From NCBI GenBank assembly GCA_002366725.1, contig DFBT01000085.1, positions 1 through 32,018 of the forward strand: 32,018 nt of DNA. Direction: 5' to 3'. Shown here piece after piece: positions 24,245-31,971 of this stretch. Every line of letters begins with the position of its first letter. The stretch's first letter is position 1. This DNA comes from Caldifarciminota bacterium UBA3073 (lineage in GTDB: Bacteria > Hydrothermota > UBA3073). The notes under the pieces were generated by a model, which was not told where the DNA came from, ran no database searches, and worked only from the letters and a program-made list of their open reading frames with translations. The translations under genes and the position numbers were made by a program.

Positions 24245-25233
24245 CTCGGTTTCCTCATTATCATGCCCATTGGTGGTTTCATAGCACCCTTTTGCTTTGA
24301 GATTTCTTCTTCGCTCATAAGGACTATTTCTTCACCTTCTTTCAGTCCACTGATTACCTCAATCATCCTTCCATCGGAGATACCTGTCTCCACTTCCCGT
24401 GGTATCGGTCTGTCAGCCAGTACAATGACAAATTTTCTTCCTTTTCGCTCTTTTACTGCACTCTTGGGAATTATGAGAGCATCCTGGCTTTTTTCGATAG
24501 AGAATTCTACATTGGCTGTCATTCCTGATGACCAATGGGATGGCACCCTTGAGGGTTCTACCATTATATCATAGACTACTACATCTGATACTAATCTTCC
24601 CTCACGGGAAATCTTGGTGACCTTTCCTTTGAGCCGTTCATCCGGAAATGCATCCAGCACAATCCAGGTATCCTGCCCCAATTTTATCTTGCCTATATCC
24701 GCCTCATCCACTTCCACACTTGCCACAAGTCTATCAGAAATTACGAAGAGAATACTTTGTGTAGAGACATTTTGTCCCGGCTCACAGGAGCGATTTATTA
24801 CTTCGCCAGATATTGAGTTAGTAAGAGGCACCGGTTTGTAAGATTTTTCGGCAATTTCATAAGCCATCTCTGCCTCTTTGATAGCCTCCTGATCATTTCC
24901 CTCTTGTGCGGATTCCAGAGCCGAACGGGCTGCATCCAGAAGTGCAATTCTGTCCTCACTGGAAATCCAGGCAAGGATATCACCTTCCTTGACTATATCC
25001 CCTTCATTGACTTCTGACCTATCTACCCTTCCGTTGACAGGTGAGCTGACCTCCACCCTTGTATATGGCTGAATAGTCCCTGTGGAGAGCACTTTGACCT
25101 CTATATCCCCACGCCCTACTGTGGCAGTTTCAATTTCGGATTGATTTGAATTATTCGATTTCTTTTTCTGAAAAAAGAGAAATCCAACCCCTATGGCTAT
25201 TACAAGAATGATTGCTATCCACAATTTTCTCAT
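24241..25233 (-). CDS. macA: MacA-like periplasmic adaptor (HlyD family)
   Basis: About 330 residues. The ATG at 25233 is chosen because GGAGGGAG stands just before it and it overlaps the TolC stop as ATGA; the frame could also start at 25251. An N-terminal membrane anchor (LWIAIILVIAIGVGFLFF) is followed by the lipoyl half-motif VEVSSPVNGRVDRSEVNEGDIVKEGDIL. A short helical hairpin follows (AARSALESAQEGNDQEAIKEAEMAYEIAEKSY), then SGEVINRSCEPGQNVSTQS and the beta-barrel and membrane-proximal domains. It bridges MacB and the outer-membrane channel. The hairpin is shorter than in E. coli MacA. Confidence 0.93.
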   Translation of the reverse strand: MRKLWIAIILVIAIGVGFLFFQKKKSNNSNQSEIETATVGRGDIEVKVLSTGTIQPYTRVEVSSPVNGRVDRSEVNEGDIVKEGDILAWISSEDRIALLDAARSALESAQEGNDQEAIKEAEMAYEIAEKSYKPVPLTNSISGEVINRSCEPGQNVSTQSILFVISDRLVASVEVDEADIGKIKLGQDTWIVLDAFPDERLKGKVTKISREGRLVSDVVVYDIMVEPSRVPSHWSSGMTANVEFSIEKSQDALIIPKSAVKERKGRKFVIVLADRPIPREVETGISDGRMIEVISGLKEGEEIVLMSEEEISKQKGAMKPPMGMIMRKPR

Positions 25234-26483
25234 GACTCCCTCCTTCCCCAAACCTTTTCTAACCTTGCACCGGTTATATGCAGATTAAACAGGGCATTAG
25301 CATAATTATATTCTGCCTGGGTAAGGGCGTTCTCTTTCTGTTGAAGGAAAAAGTAAGATGTCCGCCCCTGCTCATATTGGAGTTTTGTTAGTTGGTACAT
25401 CTCGCGAGCTGCTTTTAATATCTCGTCACAAACTTCAAGTTTTTTTGCCGCCAGTTTCCAGTTGACCCAAGCCTGTTCCACTTCCTTCTCTATCTGTACA
25501 CCCAGTTCCTTTAGTTTTATCTCTTCTTCTTTAAGTGATAGGGCAGCCTCTTTGACATTTGCCCTGGTCGAAAAACCATCAAATATAGGAAATGAGAGGC
25601 TTATCCCCGCACTCCAATCATTTTTCTGTTCCAGAAATTCATTACCCCGCCAACCATACGAAGATGACAGGGAAAGGGTTGGAAAATAGTTACTCTTAGC
25701 CTGACTAACTTGAGCCTCCAGCATATCTCTGTTAGCTTTTTCAGCACATATTTCGGGTCTTTCAGTTTTTGCTTCCCCGATTAAACTATCAAGCGGGGGA
25801 AACTCCAGCGTCTTATTTCTGCACTTTATGGATATTTTTTTCTTTCTCGGTCTGTTAAGAAGCAGGTTGAGCTCCGCATTTGCAAGCGAGAGTTCATCTT
25901 CCGCCTTCATTTTATCATATTCTGCCTGTGATAAATTTGCTTTTGCTTCTTTTACAGCAGGTAAATTTTCTCTACCCGCATCATATTTCAATTTGATAAT
26001 TACAATGTCTTCTTTTCGTCTTTCAAAAATGTTCTCTGCGAGTGTAATCTGCTCTTGTTTCTGCAAGATTTCAAAGAAAGCCTCTTTCACGGCGAGGATT
26101 ATTCTACTTTCTGTAAGACGATAATTCTCCTCCGCCACTCTCACTCTGGCTTTTGCGATCTTTGTGCCGGCACGAACATATCCTCCCCTAAAAATGGGAT
26201 ATTGAACACCAATGCTTGTAGAGTAGTTATCTTCCCTTTCCCCTGTAAATCCCTTTTCATTTCTGTATCCGCCAGAGAGGCCTATGCTCGGATAATACGA
26301 TGAATAGGCAGCCGTCACACCCGCACGAGCCTCTTCTATTGCTGTTTTTGCCCGAATGAGTGTGGCGTTATTTTCTCTTGCGAGGGAGATGCAGTCATCC
26401 AGGGATAACGGCTCTGCTGCAAAGGAGTTGTTACTTAAGATGACCACGCATAGGAGAAATAGAAAATGTAACTTTAAAGCCAT
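25230..26483 (-). CDS. TolC-family outer membrane efflux channel
   Basis: 417 residues. The signal peptide is LHFLFLLCVVILSNNSFA. Two structurally repeated OEP halves follow, each with long helical hairpins: AIEEARAGVTAAYSSYYPSIGLSGGYR in the first and ANRDMLEAQVSQAKSNYFPTLSLSSSYGWRG in the second. SLSFPIFDGFSTRANVKEA is the standard family motif. The channel supplies the outer-membrane exit for MacAB. A strong AAGGAGGTG ribosome binding site precedes the ATG. It begins 11 bases after the lipoprotein gene and ends in ATGA overlap with macA, so tolC-macA-macB is one translationally coupled unit. Confidence 0.93.
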   Translation of the reverse strand: MALKLHFLFLLCVVILSNNSFAAEPLSLDDCISLARENNATLIRAKTAIEEARAGVTAAYSSYYPSIGLSGGYRNEKGFTGEREDNYSTSIGVQYPIFRGGYVRAGTKIAKARVRVAEENYRLTESRIILAVKEAFFEILQKQEQITLAENIFERRKEDIVIIKLKYDAGRENLPAVKEAKANLSQAEYDKMKAEDELSLANAELNLLLNRPRKKKISIKCRNKTLEFPPLDSLIGEAKTERPEICAEKANRDMLEAQVSQAKSNYFPTLSLSSSYGWRGNEFLEQKNDWSAGISLSFPIFDGFSTRANVKEAALSLKEEEIKLKELGVQIEKEVEQAWVNWKLAAKKLEVCDEILKAAREMYQLTKLQYEQGRTSYFFLQQKENALTQAEYNYANALFNLHITGARLEKVWGRRES

Positions 26484-26494
26484 TTTTCACCTCC

Positions 26495-27385
26495 TTAATC
26501 TCCTTCCTTACCTGAATGTGGATTCTGGGCAAGACGGACTTTTATCCAGATTTCCTGTTTTTGGGGCATTTGCCTCTCACGCATCCCGCCGCCGTGTTCA
26601 CCACCTGGCATACTTCCTCTCGGCATACCTCCTCTCGGCATGCCTCCACCTACGCTACCGCGTTCACCACCCATCTCGTCCGCCCAGCGATGAAGGTCTC
26701 TCGTGCCAATGCCTCCCCACTCCAATCCGATACCGAGGGTTTGTCCCGGTGGTTGTGGCTTGATGAAGTAATAATCACCGTTCTTTTCCCGCAGTGGAAT
26801 ACAGAACTCATATGTGTAGATACCCTGGGGAACTGCAGTACCAACAGCTGGCCCCCTGGAACCATCCGCCGGTATGATTATTTCTTGCTTTCCCTCTTCG
26901 AAGAGAACTTCGATTTGATTGGCAATAGTCTCCCGTTCCCGTATGAGGCGCCGTTTCTGTTCAGGGATCAAACTGTCCAAGAGACCGCGCTCACTAACTA
27001 TTCCCGACTTTTGCATTTCGGAAAGGGAGGGTCCGCCTATATAACGGATACCGAAATCCTTTTTCTTTCCTCCTGTCTCATCCAGCCACATGGTCACACC
27101 GCTCATCCGATTCAGTCGCTCCCAGGTCTGACTCCTGGTGCAGAAGAGGATATAGAGATTTTCGTCATCGTTAAGTAGCCCCAAGCTTACCTGTTCGTCT
27201 TCAAAATATGTCAGGGGCGTATCCGACCAGTCCTCCATCTGACCATCGACATTGATCGGCTCAGCCGACCATTGACTTTGCATTTCCAGTGCTTTACCAC
27301 CACAACCGCTGTTTAGAATCAACCCCACTAAAAATATAGGGGTTGCGATTTTCGTAAACAGCCCTATAGTATTTACTTGAAACAT
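26495..27385 (-). CDS. Lipoprotein with DOMON/CBM9-like domain and Met-Pro-Arg-Gly repeats
   Basis: 296 residues. The N-terminal hydrophobic segment ends GLILNSGCGGK, with Cys28 as probable lipidation site (the -3 residue is atypical). Residues 40-130 (EPINVDGQMEDWSDTPLTYFEDEQVSLGLLNDDENLYILF) have the pattern of the CBM9/DOMON beta-sandwich found in many exported FCB-group proteins. Near the C-terminus is a low-complexity stretch with repeated GGMPRG/GSMPGG units rich in Gly, Met, Pro and Arg, which might bind metal through methionine. It lies between the Spy-like gene and the efflux genes, separated from the former by a strong hairpin. Function is unknown. Confidence 0.7.
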   Translation of the reverse strand: MFQVNTIGLFTKIATPIFLVGLILNSGCGGKALEMQSQWSAEPINVDGQMEDWSDTPLTYFEDEQVSLGLLNDDENLYILFCTRSQTWERLNRMSGVTMWLDETGGKKKDFGIRYIGGPSLSEMQKSGIVSERGLLDSLIPEQKRRLIRERETIANQIEVLFEEGKQEIIIPADGSRGPAVGTAVPQGIYTYEFCIPLREKNGDYYFIKPQPPGQTLGIGLEWGGIGTRDLHRWADEMGGERGSVGGGMPRGGMPRGSMPGGEHGGGMRERQMPQKQEIWIKVRLAQNPHSGKEGD

Positions 27386-27410
27386 TTTTATCTCCTCATC
27401 CTTGATTTAA

Positions 27411-27443
27411 AGAAGGGGCCGGCTGAAAAACCAGCCCCCTTCT
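27411..27443. terminator. Hairpin between the Spy-like gene and the lipoprotein gene
   Basis: AGAAGGGG (27411-27418) pairs with CCCCTTCT (27436-27443), with an inner GCTG/CAGC stem and a short A/T loop. On the minus strand it is followed by TTTAAAT. It may partly terminate the sigma-anti-sigma-Spy transcript, so the efflux genes are read through at a lower level. Confidence 0.65.
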
Positions 27444-27488
27444 CCGGTGAGTCTGTGGTGATGTGATTACTCTCGAGTTGATGCGATT

Positions 27489-28043
27489 TCATCGGATTCC
27501 ACGCTCTCCTCTTTCCGGCCTCCCACGGCCTTGCATCCCTTGCCCAGGAGGCTCTTCTGGAGGAGGCGGGGGCATTCCTCTTGGATGCAATCTTCGTTCA
27601 TAGAGCCGTATAAATTGCTTCTGTTGTTCTGGAGTGAGTATATTTCTCATCTGGCATAAACTCTCAAAAACACGAGTTTCAACTTCTGCCCTCAAAGAGG
27701 TAATCTCTCTAATTAAACTATCTGCTTTTTCCCTATTTGGTTCGGTTTCTCTCATTAGCCTTGACAGTTCTTCTCTTTTTGTAAGCATTTTTTTCCTCAG
27801 AGAGAGCATTTTTGGTCTCATCTCTTCACGCCTTGCATTTATTGCATCTATCTGTTCCTCCGTGAAATCGAGCCTGTGTTTCAGAAGGCCTCGCCGCAAA
27901 TTTGGTCCTCTATCTATCCACCTCGGAGGCATCTCTCTTCTGAAATTCCGTACCTCCCACCAATGGTAGCCGAAAGTCAGTATCGCCGCCAGATTTATCG
28001 AAACCGAGATGACGAGGATTATAACAAGAGTTCTTTTACTCAT
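27489..28043 (-). CDS. Spy/CpxP-like periplasmic heavy-metal-resistance family protein
   Basis: 184 residues. A membrane anchor or signal (LVIILVISVSINLAAILTFGYHWW) is followed by a helical region with two LTxxQ-type motifs, DFTEEQIDAINA and ILTPEQQKQFIRLYE. Between them are long charged helices (KKMLTKREELSRLMRETEPNREKADSLIREI). This is the CpxP/Spy/CnrR-sensor fold, used as periplasmic chaperone or metal sensor that modulates a sigma or two-component system. The C-terminus is Pro/Gly/Arg-rich (GMPPPPPEEPPGQGMQGRG). It overlaps the anti-sigma gene by four bases (ATGA), so it is probably part of the signalling unit. Confidence 0.87.
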   Translation of the reverse strand: MSKRTLVIILVISVSINLAAILTFGYHWWEVRNFRREMPPRWIDRGPNLRRGLLKHRLDFTEEQIDAINARREEMRPKMLSLRKKMLTKREELSRLMRETEPNREKADSLIREITSLRAEVETRVFESLCQMRNILTPEQQKQFIRLYERRLHPRGMPPPPPEEPPGQGMQGRGRPERGERGIR

Positions 28044-28519
28044 TCTCCCTCCCCGGTTAATAAGTCATTGTACACATCACTTAAAGAACCTGAAGAAAAG
28101 TCATTGAGTGAGTTAACACAGAGGAGTTCGGCAAATTCCGTATCCAATCTCGATTCACTTTCTGCCTTTGCCTGATAGATCGCGTTTCCCAGACGACCTC
28201 CCAGAAAGATGGAAAAGATAACGAGTGCCGTGGCGCCCACCGGGACAGCAACACGCCTTGTCCACTGCAAGAATGGAAAGCGAATAGGGCTTCTCGCTTC
28301 TCGTTCGGCGATCCTCTGTTTCAGACGAATCATGAAATAGGGCGAAGGTTCTATCTCCTCAAAATAATCGAGAGAATCTGACAACTGATGCAGAGTTTCT
28401 AATTCTCCTTGACAATCGGGGCAGGATTTCAGATGTTCTAATATTTGCCGTTTCTCTTCTTCGGATACTTCTCCGTCCAAAAAGGCAGAAAGTCTTCTTC
28501 TTATGCGTGAACATTTCAT
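28040..28519 (-). CDS. Zinc-finger anti-sigma factor
   Basis: 159 residues. The N-terminal ZAS/zf-HC2 domain shows C3, H29, C33 and C36 (H-x3-C-x2-C in LEHLKSCPDCQGEL), which sequesters the cognate ECF sigma factor in the cytoplasm. A single membrane helix lies near 90-108 (VAVPVGATALVIFSIFLGG), with a periplasmic tail of about 50 residues. It lies 48 bases downstream of the sigma gene and is translationally coupled to the Spy-like gene, so the tail may sense envelope stress together with that protein. Confidence 0.92.
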   Translation of the reverse strand: MKCSRIRRRLSAFLDGEVSEEEKRQILEHLKSCPDCQGELETLHQLSDSLDYFEEIEPSPYFMIRLKQRIAEREARSPIRFPFLQWTRRVAVPVGATALVIFSIFLGGRLGNAIYQAKAESESRLDTEFAELLCVNSLNDFSSGSLSDVYNDLLTGEGE

Positions 28520-28567
28520 TTTTCCTCCTTCATTTATTTAGACAGGGATTTTTTTAGAAACTTGCGG

Positions 28568-29140
28568 TTAAATTTCACCTTTTTTTCTGAGAGGAAGCAA
28601 TTTCTTTTTGAGGATAGCTCTGGCTCTGAAAATTAAGGACTCAACAGATGATAGAGATACTCCCATAATCTGGGCTATCTCTCTGTAAGATTTCCCTTCG
28701 AACCTGGATAATACCAGTGCAATTCTCTGCCTCTCCGGTAACTCATCGATTGCCCTTCTCACGATTTTTGGCTTTTCTTCATCCCCGATCTCAACTTTGA
28801 GTGAATCGGGAGTCCTTCCATGTTCCATTATCTCATCCAAAGATGCGGGCTTTTCCTTATGCCTACCCCTGTAGTTTAAGCATTGATTAACCACGATTCT
28901 ATAGAGCCAGGTCGAAAACTTGGATTTTCCTTTGAAGCTTTTGGCGTGACGCCATACCTTTATAAAAACTTCTTGGGCGACGTCTTCTACCTCATCAGAT
29001 TCACCAATATAGCGATAGATTGTATTCCAAACACGGCGCTCATATTTCTTCACTATCTCTTCAAAAGCCACTTCATCGCCTTCCACTATCTTTCCAATCA
29101 ATTCTTTGTCCCTGTCCTCCTTATCTCCAATGTTTTTCAT
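28568..29140 (-). CDS. ECF sigma factor (RpoE type)
   Basis: 190 residues. Region 2 is DEVAFEEIVKKYERRVWNTIYRYIGESDEVEDVAQEVFIKVW and KSFKGKSKFSTWLYRIVVNQCLNYRGR (-10 recognition). Region 4 is ELPERQRIALVLSRFEGKSYREIAQIMGVSLSSVESLIFRARAILKKKL (-35 recognition helix). There is no C-terminal extension. It heads the operon of anti-sigma factor, Spy-like protein, lipoprotein and TolC-MacA-MacB, so it most likely controls an envelope-stress and efflux response. No copy of the TGAAAC-N16-CGTA motif is seen in its own upstream region, so autoregulation by that motif is not supported. Confidence 0.94.
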   Translation of the reverse strand: MKNIGDKEDRDKELIGKIVEGDEVAFEEIVKKYERRVWNTIYRYIGESDEVEDVAQEVFIKVWRHAKSFKGKSKFSTWLYRIVVNQCLNYRGRHKEKPASLDEIMEHGRTPDSLKVEIGDEEKPKIVRRAIDELPERQRIALVLSRFEGKSYREIAQIMGVSLSSVESLIFRARAILKKKLLPLRKKGEI

Positions 29141-29299
29141 GTCATCATCCCGTTCTTTTTCTGTGCCAGGATTACTTATAACCAGATTTTATCTTTTGTG
29201 GTTTATTCTTCCCACTCATTCCATCACCATTTTTATGTCACTTTTATTATTTCTTGATTTATAATATAAACGAATAAAACGAACGAATTAATCTTAAAA

Positions 29300-29340
29300 A
29301 TTATAGAAATTTTACAATATGACATAAAGACACTATGACA
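29300..29340 (-). promoter_or_regulatory. Candidate promoter and direct-repeat site upstream of the ECF sigma operon
   Basis: On the minus strand a TATAAT box lies at 29300-29305 with only a weak -35. Overlapping and just upstream of the -35 position are two near-identical 11-mers 16 bases apart, ACAATATGACA (29314-29324) and ACACTATGACA (29330-29340) on the plus strand. Such spacing suits an activator or response-regulator pair. The rest of the 420-base gap 29141-29560 is AT-rich and shows no gene. Confidence 0.45.
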
Positions 29341-29424
29341 CAATATATCTCCCTGACTCAACCGGGTAGTAACTGAGCAAGGTAGGGGGGAGGAGGTTTA
29401 TACACTGAGTGGACTTTATTAACT

Positions 29425-29494
29425 CCCACGGAAAACACCAAGAACACGGAATTCTTTATTTCTGACCTTCAGTGTGCTCCGTGTCCTTCGTGGG
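29425..29494. repeat. Imperfect inverted repeat with CACGGA/CGTGTCC units
   Basis: CCCACG (29425-29430) and ACACGGA (29444-29450) recur inverted as TCCGTGT (29478-29484) and CGTGGG (29489-29494). It lies in the long gap between the small membrane protein and the ECF sigma gene. It resembles a folded-back small intergenic repeat; no function is evident. Confidence 0.5.
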
Positions 29495-29560
29495 CAATAA
29501 TTATACCTGTTAAATCCGCAATGTTCTGTAACTTTCTCAGGCAGTATTTTACAAAATCGT

Positions 29561-29785
29561 CTATTTTAACATCGTCTTCTTGTAATAACTATAGACAGCG
29601 AACCGAAGTAGTGCAAATACCGGTACCATAACTATAAGGAACCAGGGGCGATTACCCATAAACAGCTGCTGAACGATCATACCTATCCAGACTATTCCAA
29701 CGACTATCAGGGTGATTCGATTCGCCTTAAGCCAACAAATCCTTGCCTGTTCATTCATTCCGAGAATATCCATTTCATTTTTCAT
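29561..29785 (-). CDS. Small membrane protein with two transmembrane helices
   Basis: 74 residues. A cytoplasmic N-terminus (MNEQARICWLKANR) is followed by two hydrophobic helices, ITLIVVGIVWIGMIVQQLFM and WFLIVMVPVFALLRFAVYSYY, and a basic tail. GAGGTG is well placed before the ATG. It starts 26 bases after the phospholipase-D-family gene and may be co-transcribed with it. No family was recognised. Confidence 0.65.
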   Translation of the reverse strand: MKNEMDILGMNEQARICWLKANRITLIVVGIVWIGMIVQQLFMGNRPWFLIVMVPVFALLRFAVYSYYKKTMLK

Positions 29786-29811
29786 AATTTCACCTCTCGC
29801 TAACTGAGGTC

Positions 29812-30764
29812 TCAGTCCTTGCTAAATTTTTCCTCAAAATAATTTTTAAAAAAATCTACCGTTTCCTTGTCTCTTATCAATACATCCGTATTGTGCCAGA
29901 GTTCAAGCCCACTATAAGACCAGTTTGTCGCGCCCAAAATAACCACATCATCGATGATGACAACCTTTGCATGGTTAATGGTATTTATATCGTTAAGTCT
30001 AGCCTCAACATCGTTTTCCTTAAAATATTCTATTGTTTCACTGTTCATTGTGTTCAACCGCTCGTTGAAGGCGCTTTTTTCCAGCAATACCCTGGTTTCA
30101 AGACCTCTCTTTTTCGCCCTTACAATCTCATCTGCCAAAATATCTCCCTTCGTTTCTCCCGTATGAGCCAATTTAAACCCGTATACCATTACAAATATTC
30201 TCTTCGTGGCTTTCTTCATCATTTCATAAACGATATCAAAATATTGCCGATCGATGATGGGAATTATCCCATCTTTAAAACTTCTAAAGGGAGGAATGTC
30301 CTTCGAAGAATCCATCCATAAACGGTCAAGATAGTCTTCGAAATACTCTGCTATTTCTCCATCCTCAATCAACACATTTGCTTCATTGGCATAACTCAAT
30401 GACGACCTGGTCCAGTTCGTGGAACCAATTAAAACGAGATTTTTATCGATAATAACTACTTTATTGTGTGTCGTTTTATGTGGAGAATCAAATCTTGCCT
30501 CAATATCTGTATCCTTTAAAAAATCGATTACAGAGTGATTTGCTCTTATATCATCTTCAAGTAGTATTTTTACCTTTATACCTCGACTAACTACATTTTT
30601 CAGTTCTTTGAGCAAAGTATCTACTTTTCCATTTCCCTTTACTACAAACATACTGATAGAGATGGATTTTTCTGCTTCTTGAATCAATTTTTTGGCAACG
30701 GGAAAATATTCCCCATCAACAACGGGGATAACTTTCTGTGATATTTCTTTTTCAGAAATATCTC
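29812..30764 (-). pseudogene. Phospholipase-D-family gene, 3' part, interrupted by an IS1-family element
   Basis: Two PLD domains are present. The first HKD motif is HNKVVIIDKNLVLIGSTNW (H74, K76, D81, numbered from the TTG at 30687) and the second HAKVVIIDDVVILGATNW (H239, K241, D246). The frame is open upstream of that TTG, encoding SQKVIPVVDGEYFPVAKKL, which parallels the start of the second domain (GIIPIIDRQYFDIVYEM). It is cut at the IS boundary by a TGA formed at the junction. Removing the element and one target copy restores an open frame across the site into 32005-32018. Both catalytic motifs remain, so a product from a TTG start is possible, but the gene has lost its natural 5' end. 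Confidence 0.8.
30755..30764. repeat. Target site duplication, left copy
   Basis: GAAATATCTC directly abuts the left terminal inverted repeat and recurs in the same orientation directly after the right one at 31995-32004. IS1-family transposition usually duplicates 8 to 10 bases. Confidence 0.85.
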
Positions 30765-30787
30765 ATAATGTCCCCGTTTTATTGAAA
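30765..30787. repeat. IS1-family left terminal inverted repeat
   Basis: It starts ATAATG and continues with CCCCGTTTTATTGAAA. It differs from the right repeat at a single position (ATAATG versus ATAGTG). Confidence 0.88.
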
Positions 30788-30789
30788 TT

Positions 30790-31485
30790 TCACGGGACAC
30801 GATAGACAATTAGTTCTCTTGTTGACCATATGTGATCTGTGAGTTGAGCAGCCATAGCAGGTGTTCTCTGATTCCACTTTCTGTTATCGTTGCAACTTCT
30901 CTGGCGTAATCCCGAATGTTCTTTGACAAAATGATAGTATCCCGATGCAAGGTACAATTGGTCTTCAAGCCTTTTGATTTCTTTCGAGAAACCGTTGGTT
31001 TTTCGGGTTAACCTCCTCGAACTCTGTCTAAGGCTTAGATTGTTACGTTCAACGAAGGATATGTTCACGCTTTTGCTGACAGGAGAAGACTCCAGGAGTT
31101 TTTCTATCTCGCACTTGTCACCAAATATGATTACAGTATCGATAGAGACGACCCTTCCTTTTCTGCGTTTTTTGACAACTTGAGCATATTTTAGTTCGGG
31201 AGGCGCGGATAATTTAGGTTTCCGTGGACGTCCCCTTTTACCAGGCTCTCGTGGAATTTCTTCTCTAATACCGTATGTCTTTAGCAGAGCCTCTTTATAA
31301 CATTTCAACTCATCACTTGTGAAGAACGGAATTGTGCCGTTTGTTACCTTATTGAGTTTGGATATTAGTTTCTCGGCATTAGAGCGTGTTCGCTTACCTA
31401 CTATAAAGACCGGAAGCACCTTGATCCTGGAATCAAAACTACACCAGACCCATGCATCTCCATATTGTGAGAGGATTTTCTCCAT
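30790..31485 (-). CDS. insB: IS1 transposase catalytic part (InsB), expressed as InsAB' fusion
   Basis: 231 residues from ATG 31485. The frame is also open upstream to the A-run, so a -1 slip fuses it to InsA (FVKKK then EKNLTAMEKILSQYGDAWVW). Catalytic residues of the IS1 DDE domain are visible: Asp in PFFTSDELKCYKEAL and Glu in NISFVERNNLSLRQSSRRLTRKT. The first Asp lies at the end of InsA in QLDELWSF. GRPRKPKLSAPPELKYAQVVKKRRKGRV is a basic insertion relative to E. coli InsB, which is 167 residues. The last 25 residues are an extension beyond the usual YHFVKEHSGLR end. Confidence 0.92.
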   Translation of the reverse strand: MEKILSQYGDAWVWCSFDSRIKVLPVFIVGKRTRSNAEKLISKLNKVTNGTIPFFTSDELKCYKEALLKTYGIREEIPREPGKRGRPRKPKLSAPPELKYAQVVKKRRKGRVVSIDTVIIFGDKCEIEKLLESSPVSKSVNISFVERNNLSLRQSSRRLTRKTNGFSKEIKRLEDQLYLASGYYHFVKEHSGLRQRSCNDNRKWNQRTPAMAAQLTDHIWSTRELIVYRVP

Positions 31486-31490
31486 AGCAG

Positions 31491-31895
31491 TTAAGTTTTT
31501 CTCTTTTTTTTAACGAAGCTCCATAACTCGTCAAGCTGGCATTCCTCTATGTGGAGATCAGAGAGCAAACTATCCAATACCTTGAGACAATGCTTGCTGG
31601 CGCGGTCGAATATCCTATACACTGTATCTTTATCAATTCCCATGATTCTCGCGGTCGCACGGATGCTGTTGCCTTCTGCAAGACAACGTACTACTTTTTC
31701 AATTGTGTCTTCAGAAGTATGCAATCCAAAGAACACCGTGTTACGTCGTTCGGAAAATCGGGTCTTGCAAGTCTTACACCTGAGAAGTTTCGTATTGTTT
31801 TTGCCGTAGATTTCATAACAAACAATGTTACCTCGTCCCTTTTTCCCAAAATCAGGGCAAGACTCATTAGGGCAAAAAATATCTGATAATTCCAC
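31491..31895 (-). CDS. insA: IS1 InsA (zinc-ribbon/HTH DNA-binding protein)
   Basis: 134 residues, starting at a GTG behind AAGGAGG. The zinc ribbon has CPNESC near the N-terminus and LRCKTCKTRFSERRNTVFFGL. A helix-turn-helix follows: CLAEGNSIRATARIMGIDKDTVYRIFDRA. The C-terminus QLDELWSFVKKKRKT carries the first catalytic aspartate and the frameshift site. InsA alone binds the terminal repeats and represses; the frameshift product is the transposase. Confidence 0.92.
   Translation of the reverse strand: MELSDIFCPNESCPDFGKKGRGNIVCYEIYGKNNTKLLRCKTCKTRFSERRNTVFFGLHTSEDTIEKVVRCLAEGNSIRATARIMGIDKDTVYRIFDRASKHCLKVLDSLLSDLHIEECQLDELWSFVKKKRKT
31504..31511 (-). other. Programmed -1 frameshift slippery run
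   Basis: Eight consecutive adenines on the minus strand at the InsA end. The zero frame reads V-K-K-K-R-K-T-stop; a -1 slip gives V-K-K-K-E-K-N-L and leads directly into InsB. This is the IS1-type A-rich slip site. Confidence 0.8.
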
Positions 31896-31935
31896 GGCCC
31901 CTCCTTGTAATATAAAGCAAAAAGCATTACAAGAA

Positions 31936-31964
31936 AGTATACCACAGAATTATTTAAATGTCAA
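31936..31964 (-). promoter_or_regulatory. Transposase promoter at the IS right end
   Basis: TTGACA (31959-31964) and TATACT (31936-31941) on the minus strand, 17 bases apart, just inside the right terminal repeat. It would start about 34 bases before the insA GTG. Confidence 0.82.
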
Positions 31965-31971
31965 GCATTTT

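Noticed and set aside
26516..27178. Long plus-strand open frame of about 220 codons opposite the lipoprotein gene
   Set aside because: It is antisense to a well-supported gene with signal peptide and ribosome binding site. Its own protein is low-complexity His/Thr/Ser and lacks a ribosome binding site, so it is a shadow of the GC-rich repeat section.
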